Below are positions 53,301-62,851 of a stretch of 64,000 nucleotides of DNA, one piece after another. The stretch lies in NCBI GenBank assembly GCA_003194525.1, contig NBIV01000033.1, positions 1-64,000 on the forward strand. Reading direction: 5' to 3'. The stretch comes from Gracilariopsis chorda (Eukaryota > Rhodophyta > Florideophyceae > Gracilariales > Gracilariaceae). The notes beneath the pieces were generated by a model. It was not told the origin of the DNA, ran no database searches, and saw nothing but the letters and a program-made list of their open reading frames with translations. How positions within the stretch are numbered: position 1 is the first letter of the stretch; every line of letters starts with the position of its first letter. The position numbers were made by a program, and so were the translations under genes.

Positions 53301-56079
53301 TCAGTTCCGAGAGGTTCTAGATTTTATCGAAGATCTCCTAGAACTAATGGGAATGAAGTTTTGTAGATTAGATGGAACAACCAAAACGGATGATCGTCGT
53401 GCAGGACTGAGCGATTTCAACCGCGAAGGTTCAGACATCCCTGTCTTTCTCTTAACAACAAGAGCTGGCGGTGTTGGACTGAACCTGCAAACTGCAGATA
53501 CAGTGATTCTGTTCGATTCAGATTGGAACCCCTCTGCTGATTTGCAAGCTGTCTCAAGGATACAAAGAATAGGACAGAAGAAAACTGTTCATATACTGCG
53601 CTTGGTCACTGAGAAAGGCGTTGATGACTTGATCGTGGAGACATCACGTCATAAACTGAAGACGCAGAAGGTTGCGGTGGGAGCAGGAAAGTTCAACACA
53701 TCTCATGTGGCAGCTCTCGACCAGCGCATTCGCCAAAAAGATCTTGAAGACCTTTTGCAGAGACTGGAAGCCACGAATTTCGCAGAAGTTGACTGCGACG
53801 ATACTCCTGACAACGGAGCAGCTACCGATGGATGCGGAAGTGCAAGCGGGAATTCAAAACAGGAAGGGAAGCGAGAGACCGCGGTGTACAAGAGGTGGTA
53901 CAATGCCCTGCTACGCCCAGGTGAAGCATCGCTCGCAGATGTTTCTCTGGATCCAATTTGGGTAGATTCGGTTGATGGGACGAGGGCTGCCGATGTTCCA
54001 GCGTGGCTGAAGAATGATGCCGATGTCTGGGCAGCAACGAAGGCGTTGAAAGCACAAGGACCATTTGGAGCACAACAAGAATATGACGATGCTGCAAAAT
54101 CAAAGGCTCTGATTGGAAGCTACAGCAAGAAAGGGCGAGCTGCTCGTGCTCGAAGGCAAGCAATTAGCTTTGACCAATACTCGGACATGGATCCTAGCGA
54201 TGATGAACAAGACCCGGATATCATGATTAACGAAGACGATCTGTCAGATGACGTTTCAGAGCAAGACATGCCCCTTGTATCGCCAATGTTGGAGAACGTC
54301 GAAAAACACCATCGAAGCAAGAAGGGCTCTAGTCTCCTACAAGCTTGGGCAACGAGCCAAAGCAACTTGAACATTGACAGACAAGCATCTACGAGTGTTC
54401 CGATATCACAATTCCAAGCGACATGCGCAGGCAAAGGAGGTTCAGGGATAGCTTTAAAACAGACCCAGAACGCGGCATATTCCGGAGAGCCGAAGAAATC
54501 ACCAGGTCAAAGCACAGTTCTTAGTTCAAAGGATCAACGCACGAGATTTTCGGTACAAAACGTTTCAAGCATGGCCCCAAGCTTAGGTGCTCAGTCCAAA
54601 GCACCTAGCGGAACAAGAGCTCAAGGGCCCCGATACCCTAGTAATACTTCCAACCAAGCTGTTAATCCACTTAACTCTCACATATCAACTTCGAGACCAG
54701 CCTCTACACATAACTTGATGTCGCACGCTCAAATGGTTGCCCTAAACAAGAGTGCAGAAGAACTCGAGAAGAATGTCAAAGAGACCAAGAACGTGTTGTG
54801 TGCTCTTTCTTTCTGTTCAACGGCACGCCCGAAGGGAAGGCCAAAGAACTCTAAAGCTACAACACGCTTGGAATTAGTGAAAGTCGTCAACGAAGCGATC
54901 ACGCCGCAATCCACAAACGCATCTGAACCTGTACCCCAACCTTCTACTACACCTTTCCTTGGAGCACAACTGCCTATTGGACTGCGAAAAGTCGCTCCTT
55001 CGCAGGGAACAGCCGCGTTGACTCGTCAGATCGCTCCCCAGTACAACTCGAGAACGCGAGCATCAGTGATTTCCAATGCAAGTTCAGTACAGTCTACGGA
55101 GAAGGGCTTGAACACCAGCGAGTTGCCGACTGTTTTGAAAAAGGTTGTACCGCCACAAAGCTCCGGCGGAGCTTCATTTTTGTCTGTATCTCAACCAACA
55201 AAACATATGGCAGGTAACGAGTTGCCTTTGGGACAGGTTGGATCATCACAGGTACGTCCGGGAGGTCGTCCGTTTACTCACCGGGCTCCTAGGCCAGGGA
55301 CTTTGAGTTCTTTCAGTGTTGTCGCTTCACGTATGTCAGGAAGGGTAAGTAAGGGAGACGGTAATACAACAACCCCGTTGACAACTGAAAACAACAATCG
55401 CCTGTCATCAATCGCTGGTCTAAGATGGGTAGACCAGGCTGGTATATCCGGAAGCTCTATACTGCAGACCCCACATAGGGGATCAAGCCTGAAGCCCCAG
55501 TCAGGGGGAAAAGGCACGAGAAGAGAAAACGTTGTTGGACGAGCAGCCACTGGTGGACCAAGTGCATGGAACAGTGGCATGGTCCGACATCATACTCCTT
55601 CCCGCAGACGAGCGCGTCATCCTACACCTACCAAGCAGATTACTGAAGTGGTCGTGATTTCTGATTCAGATGAAGACTTCGAAATCAGTTTTTCAGCGGA
55701 GGCACGAAGCTCAAAATCAAAACAGAATCAAGCCTCTGCGAAACAGAAAACAGGTATGACACGAAGCCCCCAGGCAAGTCAAGTATGCGCGGTTCCTAGC
55801 TCTACGAAGAGAAGTATGAGCGCAGCGTCGAGAGCGGAGGCAGTTGATGTTGAAATGACGCCACTCGATAGAAACTCTCCTGTGCAGTTTGGCGGTGTGC
55901 GTGTTGGGTCAAACCCAAATGCGGCTACAAAGAGTAGCCAAGAGTTTGAGAGACTCCTGCGGATTCTCCAGGCCAAGACGCAAATTCCTGATGTTCAGTT
56001 CCTCGCAGATGCGCTGGTGGCAAGTGGCGGAGACTTGAATCAAGCCATCACCTTCATTTATACGAGAGTGTCTTGTTAA
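50377..56079 (+). CDS. SNF2-family chromatin-remodelling ATPase, 1900 aa
   Basis: Nuclear DNA-dependent ATPase that moves or remodels nucleosomes. The N-terminal 600 residues are disordered, with alternating basic (KRRRTRSAAKR) and acidic (long Asp/Glu runs near 440-525) stretches. The first RecA lobe begins QPHQLDGVKWLLTL (about 626) with Walker A DEMGLGKT (650-657), DEAH (770-773) and LLTGTPLSNN (about 795). The second lobe has GKFVFLYYALPRL (about 953), RVLIFSQFREVLDFIEDLLE, TTRAGGVGLNLQTAD (about 1028) and SRIQRIGQ (about 1061). The LQTADTVILFDSDWNPSADLQA wording is closest to the Snf2/Iswi group. No bromodomain, SANT/SLIDE or chromodomain was seen. The last 45 residues (ASGGDLNQAITFIY) look like a UBA/CUE-type helix bundle. 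Subfamily is therefore open. It is a single exon starting at the first ATG. Confidence 0.92.
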   Translation: MGAARPSVAPERRTLRSYARKSRPFPAIPSSELALDPILNSDDEQNTEMPAVQVSPVKHLRDISQTRSMTSSPALSPSGDSDHTSSHKNSNSSSTSGAQEPRRITRQAAKAALSSAHCNAELSSSDTAEKQSKKQASSHPFIASRRKSSRTASQNVQTQSISDDDSIEELIETTSRQTPRKRLRKNAPPSDDEVQEVPTSPSNKRRRTRSAAKRDGQLADRSNEDLDLQVILNNANDETEFNDMVKAWGTPEGRLMLRKKYCTDQPDEEDDASSTHRSRRKKKNHVAREDEVQTLSSDSDSVPMPKRKKRPKRKSKLVRNEEESDDEVQELKSSGPKARRKRSAVSTRSQSAATNRATQRVTSSSKSVPLPTLDVLRNQLRSREQLISRNTARIRNAGKKIHSESSSSSDDSPPPRGLRRSKRVRSKKRASSNRRNMSSNNDDSEDDDDARDKDYKNVDDVVKNLSDVDEEPAEEEEEETEELELEEVEESVGSDEDGVEVQEILSKDEEHDDDDDDYESDDTFEDRIVRRRATRRKNGRRRRTRPKDIFKAEGDALSAREQQQRLDFLVHQSANIAQELHKAMAVQTGKRIQGSDANINGDVTTLVEDRKEEELVLPSGQGCELQPHQLDGVKWLLTLDAQGLNAILADEMGLGKTIQAISFLASLVLSGSRGPHLVIAPKNVCEHWVQEVEKFYPNQITAVCHHGNARERLENLEQILEEDAFDIMVTSYDHARNDLFTRKRPEGLSSDHMRVLRAFRKVEFEYLVVDEAHRLNNDNTKTNIGIRGYTQAQRRLLLTGTPLSNNLRELWSLMNVLNPQIFSSKATFETWFAAPFSSKTSGQTKVSLTTAEKSVIVDRLHTVIRPFFRRRVRADVCPSYSSADEVVIRCPMSSLQRALMMHFQKRTTEKDAGINNVIMSMRGVSNHPFVVSHALYDSYMSQVTPKMVASSGKFVFLYYALPRLIASDHRVLIFSQFREVLDFIEDLLELMGMKFCRLDGTTKTDDRRAGLSDFNREGSDIPVFLLTTRAGGVGLNLQTADTVILFDSDWNPSADLQAVSRIQRIGQKKTVHILRLVTEKGVDDLIVETSRHKLKTQKVAVGAGKFNTSHVAALDQRIRQKDLEDLLQRLEATNFAEVDCDDTPDNGAATDGCGSASGNSKQEGKRETAVYKRWYNALLRPGEASLADVSLDPIWVDSVDGTRAADVPAWLKNDADVWAATKALKAQGPFGAQQEYDDAAKSKALIGSYSKKGRAARARRQAISFDQYSDMDPSDDEQDPDIMINEDDLSDDVSEQDMPLVSPMLENVEKHHRSKKGSSLLQAWATSQSNLNIDRQASTSVPISQFQATCAGKGGSGIALKQTQNAAYSGEPKKSPGQSTVLSSKDQRTRFSVQNVSSMAPSLGAQSKAPSGTRAQGPRYPSNTSNQAVNPLNSHISTSRPASTHNLMSHAQMVALNKSAEELEKNVKETKNVLCALSFCSTARPKGRPKNSKATTRLELVKVVNEAITPQSTNASEPVPQPSTTPFLGAQLPIGLRKVAPSQGTAALTRQIAPQYNSRTRASVISNASSVQSTEKGLNTSELPTVLKKVVPPQSSGGASFLSVSQPTKHMAGNELPLGQVGSSQVRPGGRPFTHRAPRPGTLSSFSVVASRMSGRVSKGDGNTTTPLTTENNNRLSSIAGLRWVDQAGISGSSILQTPHRGSSLKPQSGGKGTRRENVVGRAATGGPSAWNSGMVRHHTPSRRRARHPTPTKQITEVVVISDSDEDFEISFSAEARSSKSKQNQASAKQKTGMTRSPQASQVCAVPSSTKRSMSAASRAEAVDVEMTPLDRNSPVQFGGVRVGSNPNAATKSSQEFERLLRILQAKTQIPDVQFLADALVASGGDLNQAITFIYTRVSC

Positions 56080-57157
56080 GCAGCAAGCAACTGTTCACAC
56101 ACTTCTAGAATAGTTTACCAATGGGTAACCACACTACTTAAGTTGTAAATAGCTAACAATGCGGCTCCGTTTTCATATGTTATGCCTATCGCTTTTCTTG
56201 TAGTTTCAAGTTCTTTACAGAAGTTGTTATGTGTGGACGATGAAACACTGAGCGACTTCGGTTACACACAGACGGAGGTTCTGGAACAGACTTGTGCCAT
56301 TGGGCCCCGAGTTTCTTACTCGATGTCTACGGCTTCAAGTTCGGCCGCTCTAATCAGGCCATAAAACACAGGAAGGTCGCCGAGAACCTCTGAAATTACA
56401 GAACGCTCACAAGCATTGTGGGTAAAGGATAAAAGACTGACCCTTTACCAGTGGTACAAGGAAGACTAAGGATTGCTAACCCTGGGTGACTAATCTTACA
56501 GAACACACAGGGTTAGCAGCAACCATATGGGAGAGTCCTTTCCTGCGGTGTGTCAGTTTAGCACTTGAGTTGAAGCAGAAACAGAATGAGTCTTGTTGCA
56601 TGGCTTTCCGAGAACGCCCGTATCGGGTGTTTTATGGTCAACAATGCTCAAAGAGAATCTGATCATGTATAAAGAGAAGAGAGAGGTCCTTCTGTCCCTC
56701 TTAGAAGATGTTACTGCCGCAACGGCGATGTGAGTCAAACTGTGCCTACGTAGTACTAAGACGAGAACTGCATTTGAGATGGATGCGTTTACAAAGTATT
56801 GTACAATAAGTTAGATATCTGTTGAGAGCAAAAAGCGGTCACAATGCTTGATTAAGCTTCCCAACACGCAAACAAGGAACGAAACATGTCGGTGCCACAT
56901 GAGCACATAGCCACTGCAAAGACGGATATGTAGAAAAGCGTGCGTTCTTAACTCCAAGACGAATGGCGTCTTCCTTCGACAGTGCTACTTGATGTCGGAT
57001 TAACCGGCACAGTGGATCGGAAAGCAATAACGTGTTATGGTGAAAAGGACAGAGCGGTTTGCAGAAACTGATCGCAGTGCTTGAAGGCTATACATGGCTT
57101 CATTGCGTTTGCAGATTTCGTGCCACCTACTCCCCCTCAAAAACTATGCCACAATGT
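56080..57157. other. Convergent spacer with two hairpins
   Basis: No supported gene. The first hairpin is GGTAAAGG (56421-56428) with CCTTTACC (56442-56449). The second is GCTAACCCTG (56475-56484) with CAGGGTTAGC (56508-56517), a perfect 10-base pair of arms. They could act in 3' end formation of the SNF2 gene or the convergent thioredoxin gene, but they lie 340-440 bases past the SNF2 stop. Confidence 0.5.
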
Positions 57158-57679
57158 TCACAAGAATCCGGCTGAACGCTGATCTTCCAAACGCTCAATA
57201 AGTCGTTTCGCACCAAATGGACCGCTAGTGAAGTGATCAAGCGCGTCATCAATGTTAGCACCTGGTTGATAAAACCTGAAAGTGGGCAACAGCCTGACGC
57301 CCAACTGTGAGGACAACTGCTTGTTTGGCACTTCAGCAAAGTCGACAGCGAGCCAAAGTATGTTTGGAAACCGCTGGGTGACGCGGTACAGTTTTGAAGA
57401 CAGTGTTTTGCACACGCGGCACCACCGGGCGTGAAACATTACGACGACGAACTTGTCGGCGGGAACGGTGTTCAGTTCCCTTTGAAGGGCTTCGGCGCCG
57501 ATTACTGGGAGCGCTGGGGATGCGTGCTCATGGGGTGAGGAGCTCTTGTCAGAGGGACGGAGCGGCGGTGGTGGCGTTGCTACGGACGCTCTCAGTGGTC
57601 GGCGGTGACAGGTTTGGATACAGGTTTGAGACACAGAGGCGATGCGGAGGGAGGTCGGGGATGTGAAAGCCGGCTGCAT
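57158..57679 (-). CDS. Atypical plastid thioredoxin with WCRVC active site, 173 aa
   Basis: Thioredoxin-fold oxidoreductase. A leader of about 58 residues (MQPAFTSPTSLRIASVS...) rich in Ser/Thr/Arg is followed by the fold from GAEALQREL to LIERLEDQ. The active site is W-C87-R-V-C90 and the cis-Pro is at 132 (LLPTFRFYQPG). The FRFY wording after the cis-Pro resembles plant ACHT-type thioredoxins. MQPAF matches the Phe-based plastid leader and the start of the thioredoxin at 46222. The ATG at 57679 is the first in frame. It is convergent with SNF2 and divergent from SPT4, sharing a 648-base spacer with SPT4. Plastid location is inferred. Confidence 0.87.
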   Translation of the reverse strand: MQPAFTSPTSLRIASVSQTCIQTCHRRPLRASVATPPPPLRPSDKSSSPHEHASPALPVIGAEALQRELNTVPADKFVVVMFHARWCRVCKTLSSKLYRVTQRFPNILWLAVDFAEVPNKQLSSQLGVRLLPTFRFYQPGANIDDALDHFTSGPFGAKRLIERLEDQRSAGFL

Positions 57680-58327
57680 TGCGGAGGATGTGAAAGCCAG
57701 GTGCGAAGATATTACAAATTAAGCTCAGGGTGGACGCCAACGGATACGGTGTGGGCACTGCTGGTGAGGGAAGCGAGCGCGCGGTTGCGGAGAGGGTGGC
57801 GTTGTTAAATAGGCGTTGTGGAAGAGGAGAACGGGAGCAAAATGGGGCAGGGGGTAGAATCTTTGGGGAGGGGTGGGAGGAATGAGCACAAGCCCAACGA
57901 GGTGGGCTGCAATTCGCCAGCGCTGGCGGCGGTTCCGTGAGTGGTGCGAATGAAATGCTGATCTCAGAGCACGGAGCTGTACGCGCGCCAAGTGGACAAA
58001 TCGTCGTTTGCGCCGAGAAATGAACTGCGCTCTTCTTCGGCAGAAGGCAGCCCCGAAAAAAAAAGGCGCCACGTCACCATCTTCTACCAAATTTGACAAA
58101 AAGTGCACGCGCACAGCTCGTCACACCAGCAGAAAAGTCATCGGTTTGAAGAAAATGTTGTACGTTTACCGCCTTTTGGAATGCCGCCATCTTCCGCGCT
58201 GATGTACTGTCCACCGTTTCGCCAACGTCGGAGTCTCTACCCTCAAATCGCTTTTCTCAACGACCAGCGTGGTATAGAGCTTTGCCGCTGTGCGTGAATT
58301 CTTTCTTCGCTCCGGTTTACACTCGAC
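57680..58327. promoter_or_regulatory. Divergent promoter region, thioredoxin 2 / SPT4
   Basis: A 648-base spacer between two start codons. A G-rich stretch at about 57840-57890 on the plus strand (C-rich on the thioredoxin strand) lies 160-210 bases upstream of thioredoxin 2. No other gene was recognised; overlapping frames on both strands look random. Confidence 0.4.
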
Positions 58328-58860
58328 ATGTCCAATAATGACGGCTCTCACGTCGTGCCGACTGAAGTGGCTCAGAGCAAACTGAAGGCATGTATGTCAT
58401 GTTCTCTAATCAAGACCACCCAACAGTTCTATACGGATGGCTGCGACAACTGCGACTTTATGAGTCTGGCCGGTGATAAGGAGCGCATAAGTGCCTGTAC
58501 AACGTCTCAGTTTGTAGGGTAGGTTTTCCCTATTTCTCCAACCTCCATCACGGCAGCTTGCTCACCATTTTGTGCTTTTTTTTGCGTTGCGCAGCACCTA
58601 TGTTGTAATGAACCCTACCAAGTCGTGGGTTGCAAAATGGCAACGAGTTGGTATGTTACGCAGCTTCTTTCTTTATTGCTTCTTTCTTGTTCATGTGAAC
58701 AGCCATATACGCTAACATTTCATTTGTGGTAGCCTCTTTCGTGCCTGGAGCTTACGCTGTTCATATTGACGCCCGCTTGCCGGATGATATTGTGGAACAG
58801 CTGGAAGAAAATGGAATAAGAGTGTACTCTGTGGTGGCCACCACAGAAAAACCCGCTTAG
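58328..58860 (+). CDS. SPT4: Transcription elongation factor SPT4, 124 aa, three exons
   Basis: SPT4 partners SPT5 (DSIF) in RNA polymerase II elongation in the nucleus. I join exons 58328-58518, 58595-58650 and 58733-58860. Intron 1 (76 bases) starts GTAGGT and ends GCAG; intron 2 (82 bases) starts GTATGT and ends GTAG. The N-terminal zinc site is C-x2-C (ACMSC) and C-x2-C (GCDNC). After the first junction comes TYVVMNPTKSWVAKWQRV, the family core, then SFVPGAYAVHIDARLPDDIV. The length fits the family (about 117 aa). These are the only introns clearly visible in this window. It is divergent from thioredoxin 2. Confidence 0.93.
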
Positions 58861-61039
58861 CAACCAGAGCATTCTATAAATCGTGCGATACAAAAACTCG
58901 CGCTTGGGTGTACAGCTGACCGCGGATCAAACCCGTATTCATCCTATGCTACACGAAATGATCTTCCTCGTCCTCAGGTATCAGATTTGGATCAGCGCAG
59001 AAGCACAATGCACAACTCCGAAAAGAAATCAAATCACAACTGAAGGGAACACGACTATCTCACAGAATCGCCCAACAAGACAGCCACTTACCAAACTGCA
59101 TTAACAACTTGTTGATGCTCAGATCGTGCTACGTGCACCAGTATAATGGCTTACCGTGTGCGTCTTTAACGCGCATATTTGTCCTTGGTACCAAACCGTG
59201 ATCTGATAAAGAGAAGCTGGTCGTTTCCCTTCTTGTTCCATGGTTCGGACCAGGAAATACACCTCAGATGTCTGAATATTATATTCGCCGCTTTAATCTT
59301 CTAGAATAGTCACCAATTGTATCAGCGAGTCGTAGAGAGGAACGCCTTGATTGTTCTTCAAAGCCCCCGGTCGGGATTAGGGTTAATGACCTACAAAGGT
59401 AGCTTTCGAACCGTTTTCCACAAGTTGTGGTTTAATAAGGCAACTAAAACGATGTTCCTTGATGAACTGCGGAGCTTTGCTGGCATCCTCTGGTGAACGA
59501 AGATGGAATAGTAGAGCAAAGCATGAAAACAGCCAAAAGTCTTGATGGTTTGAAACTGGTTCTCCCCGCAGAAGTTGTACGTTTATCTGACTATGTTATA
59601 GGATGGTAGTTAAGGAGCGGAATACGGCGGCTGCAAGGTGGGAATAAGCCTGTGATTTCTTAGAAGATAGTCATTGGCGTTTGGACGAGAGAAATCTTCG
59701 TCGTAGGTTTAGAGTCTACGACGAAGTTGTAACGAGGCAACGTGATGTTGGGTTGAACCATAGTCTGGGCTTGCAGAATAGGGTTGACGTCTCTGCTAAC
59801 GGTTTATGCTGGAGTCGCTTGTTCTGCGCGGTTGCTTCAAGACCAGAATTCTGCTGGAAGCAAGGTTGCATCGAAGTGATCTTAGAGATACCAAAGGTAC
59901 AGCATGATGCAGACGGAATGCTATAATCGTCAGGTCCGCTCCCTGCCATTGATTCTATGAAGGTATTTCTATCGTCAACTCTTCAGTGAAGAGTCTTCGA
60001 GAAAACGGATGGTGAGAAGGAAAGGCAGAGTCAGAGCTACTGGGATAAACCTTAGTGAACTGCTGTACAGTATATCGTTACCGAGAATAGCGGAGCTTGC
60101 GAAAGGATTTCCAGGGATATGCAGAGTAAGTGCTAAAAGGATTGAAACTTATTGAAGCTTCTTCTTTTTTGTTGTGGGTTTAGCATGCCTGATTACGGCA
60201 TGCTCATAGTGGTTTCTCATGTGAAATTGAAGCTTCATAGAGCACTTTCAGCCACACTCTTGTAGTTGCACAATACGCGCCGGTTAAAGGGTAAGCATTG
60301 TACGCTACCACGGTACGCAAGCAGCAGAAGATAAGTATTGGCTAAGGCCAAAGGAATGATGCAGACAGCGCCGAACGCCCATTATTGCTCGAAGCACAAC
60401 GCGCGGGGCACATGGTGGTAAAGTGATAAGCTTGCTCAGGTGATGCTTCTTTATCTCCGCTCGCTAGCTGGGTTATGACTATCTGGTTCTCTGCATCTTA
60501 CCCCTCGCAGATGCCTCGTGTGCCTCGTTGAAGGTTTTAGAGTTCCGCACGCAATGCCTTTTGTCGGCCGTTTTCGCAGGCACGAATAGGAGAGATGCAG
60601 GCAAATATCCATCGACAAAAAGCGGAAGGCTATCCTTTGAAACGTCCCCAATCCAGCAGCAGATTGCAGGCCCTGGTTATTTGAAATACAAGCTTACGAA
60701 AGCCTCAATGAGAAAGTTTTGCGTTCAAAAGGGCATCCCGCTTTTCGAGTTTCCTATAGTCACGGTGGCTGCTGGCAGCATTCGTTCGCTTCTTCTGTTG
60801 CTAGTTGTGTCCGAAAGAAGACCACGCAAATTGCGGCTCTTGTACACAAATGAACGCACGCCGCCCCTCTAACAGCTCAGACGGGACCGGGATCGGAGTG
60901 GAGTAAGATCTTGGTGTCACATACACGCAAACGGGGTTCGAGCTCGCCCTTTCCATACTGAGGACCGGCATTCAACGATATCCACGCTGTACCACACCAA
61001 CCAGTATTGGGCGCAAAGCACCAAAGTAAAGCATCGCGA
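58861..61039. other. Spacer between SPT4 and the CWF19-like gene
   Basis: About 2.2 kb without a supported gene. GGTTAAAGGGTA at 60282-60293 is another copy of the recurrent intergenic motif. A TTG-started open frame at 60528-60872 (114 aa) has no recognised domain and is probably chance. Confidence 0.45.
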
Positions 61040-62329
61040 ATGGGGCGCATTCTTGTGGTAAACGCCGGAACGGAGTATAGCGAGGTCGCCGCGAAGGTTG
61101 AGAAACTGAACAAGCAAGGCGGCCCATTCGATGCACTGCTGCTGTTGCAACCGCCCTCAGAGGTTTGCGCTATGCCTTTGCCAACGTACTTTGCAGCGCA
61201 AACGTTTGACGGCTCGGAGCAAGAAAAGACAGTTTCGGACAATTTGCACTATGTTGGGCCGACGGCATTGAAGAACATAAATGGATTGTCTGTGCTTTTG
61301 CTCGCGGACGGAGCAGACAGTATGCATAACGCGACAACAGACGTGCTGGTGAGCGCGGCGCCACTGGGAGTAGGTGAAGATGAGAAGTGTGCCAGACTGG
61401 GGCTTCGAGTGAAGCCCAAGTACCACTTGTTTGCAGGAAAGACATTCGAGAAGTATAGGCCGTTTGTTCTGAATGGATGTTCGCACGCGACTAGGATGAT
61501 ACAGATCTGTGAGAAGGGGAAGGGGAAGGGGAAATGGGCGTTTGCAGCGGATATCACTCCGATTAGCGAAATGAAAGAGAGCGAAGTGGCAGGAGGAAGG
61601 ATGCTGTATGAAAGTGTAAGACCTCGAGGGCGAAAGAGGAGAAGAGAGGAGTGCTGGTTTTGTCTGTCAAACAAAGTGGAAGAGCATTTGGTGACTTTTG
61701 TTGGGCGAAATGCATACGTAGCGCTGGCGAAAGGAGGGTTGAACGGAAGCCACCTGGTGATTGTGCCTGTGAGTCATGTGACTGGGTGCACGGACGTGGA
61801 TGAAGAAGCAGTTGAGGAGATTGAAGAGATGATGAAGGGGATCGATCGGTACTACGAGAAGAAGCTAAACGGACGCGGACTATTCTTCGAAAGGGTGAAG
61901 GGCAAGGGCAGTGAAGCACGCGGGACGCAAGAACGGCGAGGAATCATGCACATGTGTATTCAGGCTGTATGCATTGAGAAGAGCAAATGGGGTGAGGTGG
62001 TGGAGGAAATGGAAGAAGGGGGTCGACGACTTGGATTCGACGAGATGGAAGTCAGGGACGGGGTGGAGAAGGCTGAAAGCTGCATGCAGGAAGTTCGGAG
62101 AAGAGGGTGGCATGATTCATTCTGGGCGCGACTACCGAACGGGAGACGAGTGGTTATTGAGTGCACGGACAGCAAGTCAGTGGGGCCGATATTTGGACGG
62201 GTTGTGGCAGCACGGGCGCTGGGAATGGGACAGCGCGTGGAGTGGCGGGACTGCGTCGGGACGAAGGAGGACGAGGAAGCGCTTGCGGAAGCGGTTGCAC
62301 TGGAGCTACGAGAATGCATGGGAACTTGA
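61040..62329 (+). CDS. CWF19-like protein (CWF19L1/Drn1 type), 429 aa
   Basis: Homologues bind the spliceosome or lariat-debranching enzyme Dbr1 and act in intron turnover. The N-terminal 195 residues resemble the metallophosphatase-like domain of CWF19L1/Drn1 (GRILVVNAGTEYSEVAAKV, FDALLLL). CwfJ_C_1 is about 203-330: ECWFC (204-208), HLVTFVGRNAYVALAKGGL, GSHLVIVPVSHV. CwfJ_C_2 is about 350-429: SFWARLPNGRRVVI and RVEWRDC (about 399). The HIT-like HxHxQ site reads H-M-C-I-Q (about 304-308), so the second His is a Cys. The first ATG of the frame is 61040. It is upstream of the importin gene on the same strand, 565 bases away. Confidence 0.88.
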   Translation: MGRILVVNAGTEYSEVAAKVEKLNKQGGPFDALLLLQPPSEVCAMPLPTYFAAQTFDGSEQEKTVSDNLHYVGPTALKNINGLSVLLLADGADSMHNATTDVLVSAAPLGVGEDEKCARLGLRVKPKYHLFAGKTFEKYRPFVLNGCSHATRMIQICEKGKGKGKWAFAADITPISEMKESEVAGGRMLYESVRPRGRKRRREECWFCLSNKVEEHLVTFVGRNAYVALAKGGLNGSHLVIVPVSHVTGCTDVDEEAVEEIEEMMKGIDRYYEKKLNGRGLFFERVKGKGSEARGTQERRGIMHMCIQAVCIEKSKWGEVVEEMEEGGRRLGFDEMEVRDGVEKAESCMQEVRRRGWHDSFWARLPNGRRVVIECTDSKSVGPIFGRVVAARALGMGQRVEWRDCVGTKEDEEALAEAVALELRECMGT

Positions 62330-62851
62330 ATGGGGGCGGGGGTGGAAGGGCGGATGGGAGTCTCGCGAGGCAGGAACAAGATGTTGAGGAAGGGGGAAAA
62401 CACGGAGAAGTCAGCGCAGGCGTGGAACGGGCGCTGCGGAAGAAGAACGAGACGTGGATCTCTCTCTGATGGTGACGAAGGTACTAGGTACACTACTGTA
62501 GTAGACAGTAGAGGAGCACACTTGCGCACAGCTGACGTGCCGCACGTATGTGCGATCATGGGTGTTCGATAGAGGGCGCCATGCACGTGGCCACGTGTCC
62601 GTGCGCAGCAGGCGGCCACCTGGTGGGGTGTCATTGGGCGTACCCACAACGAAAATGGAGCGAGTGCGAAAACGGGGCCGATTGGCAGTGTGGCTGGCGC
62701 GGCCGCCGCTGACGCCCGTAGCACGGCCCCGCAGCGCAGCGCCCGCAAAACGGCTCTTCGCGCTCGTCTCTCGCACCCCCCCCCCTCAACACGCCGCTCA
62801 GACGCGTATACCGCCACCCCCCCCTAGACGCACGTCCCGCACATACACCCC

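Noticed and set aside
60528-60872. 114-aa frame before the CWF19-like gene
   Set aside because: Begins with TTG, no domain, no support from context.
61960-62817. 285-aa minus-strand frame
   Set aside because: Antisense to the CWF19-like C-terminal domain and its downstream spacer; Ser/Pro-rich with no domain.
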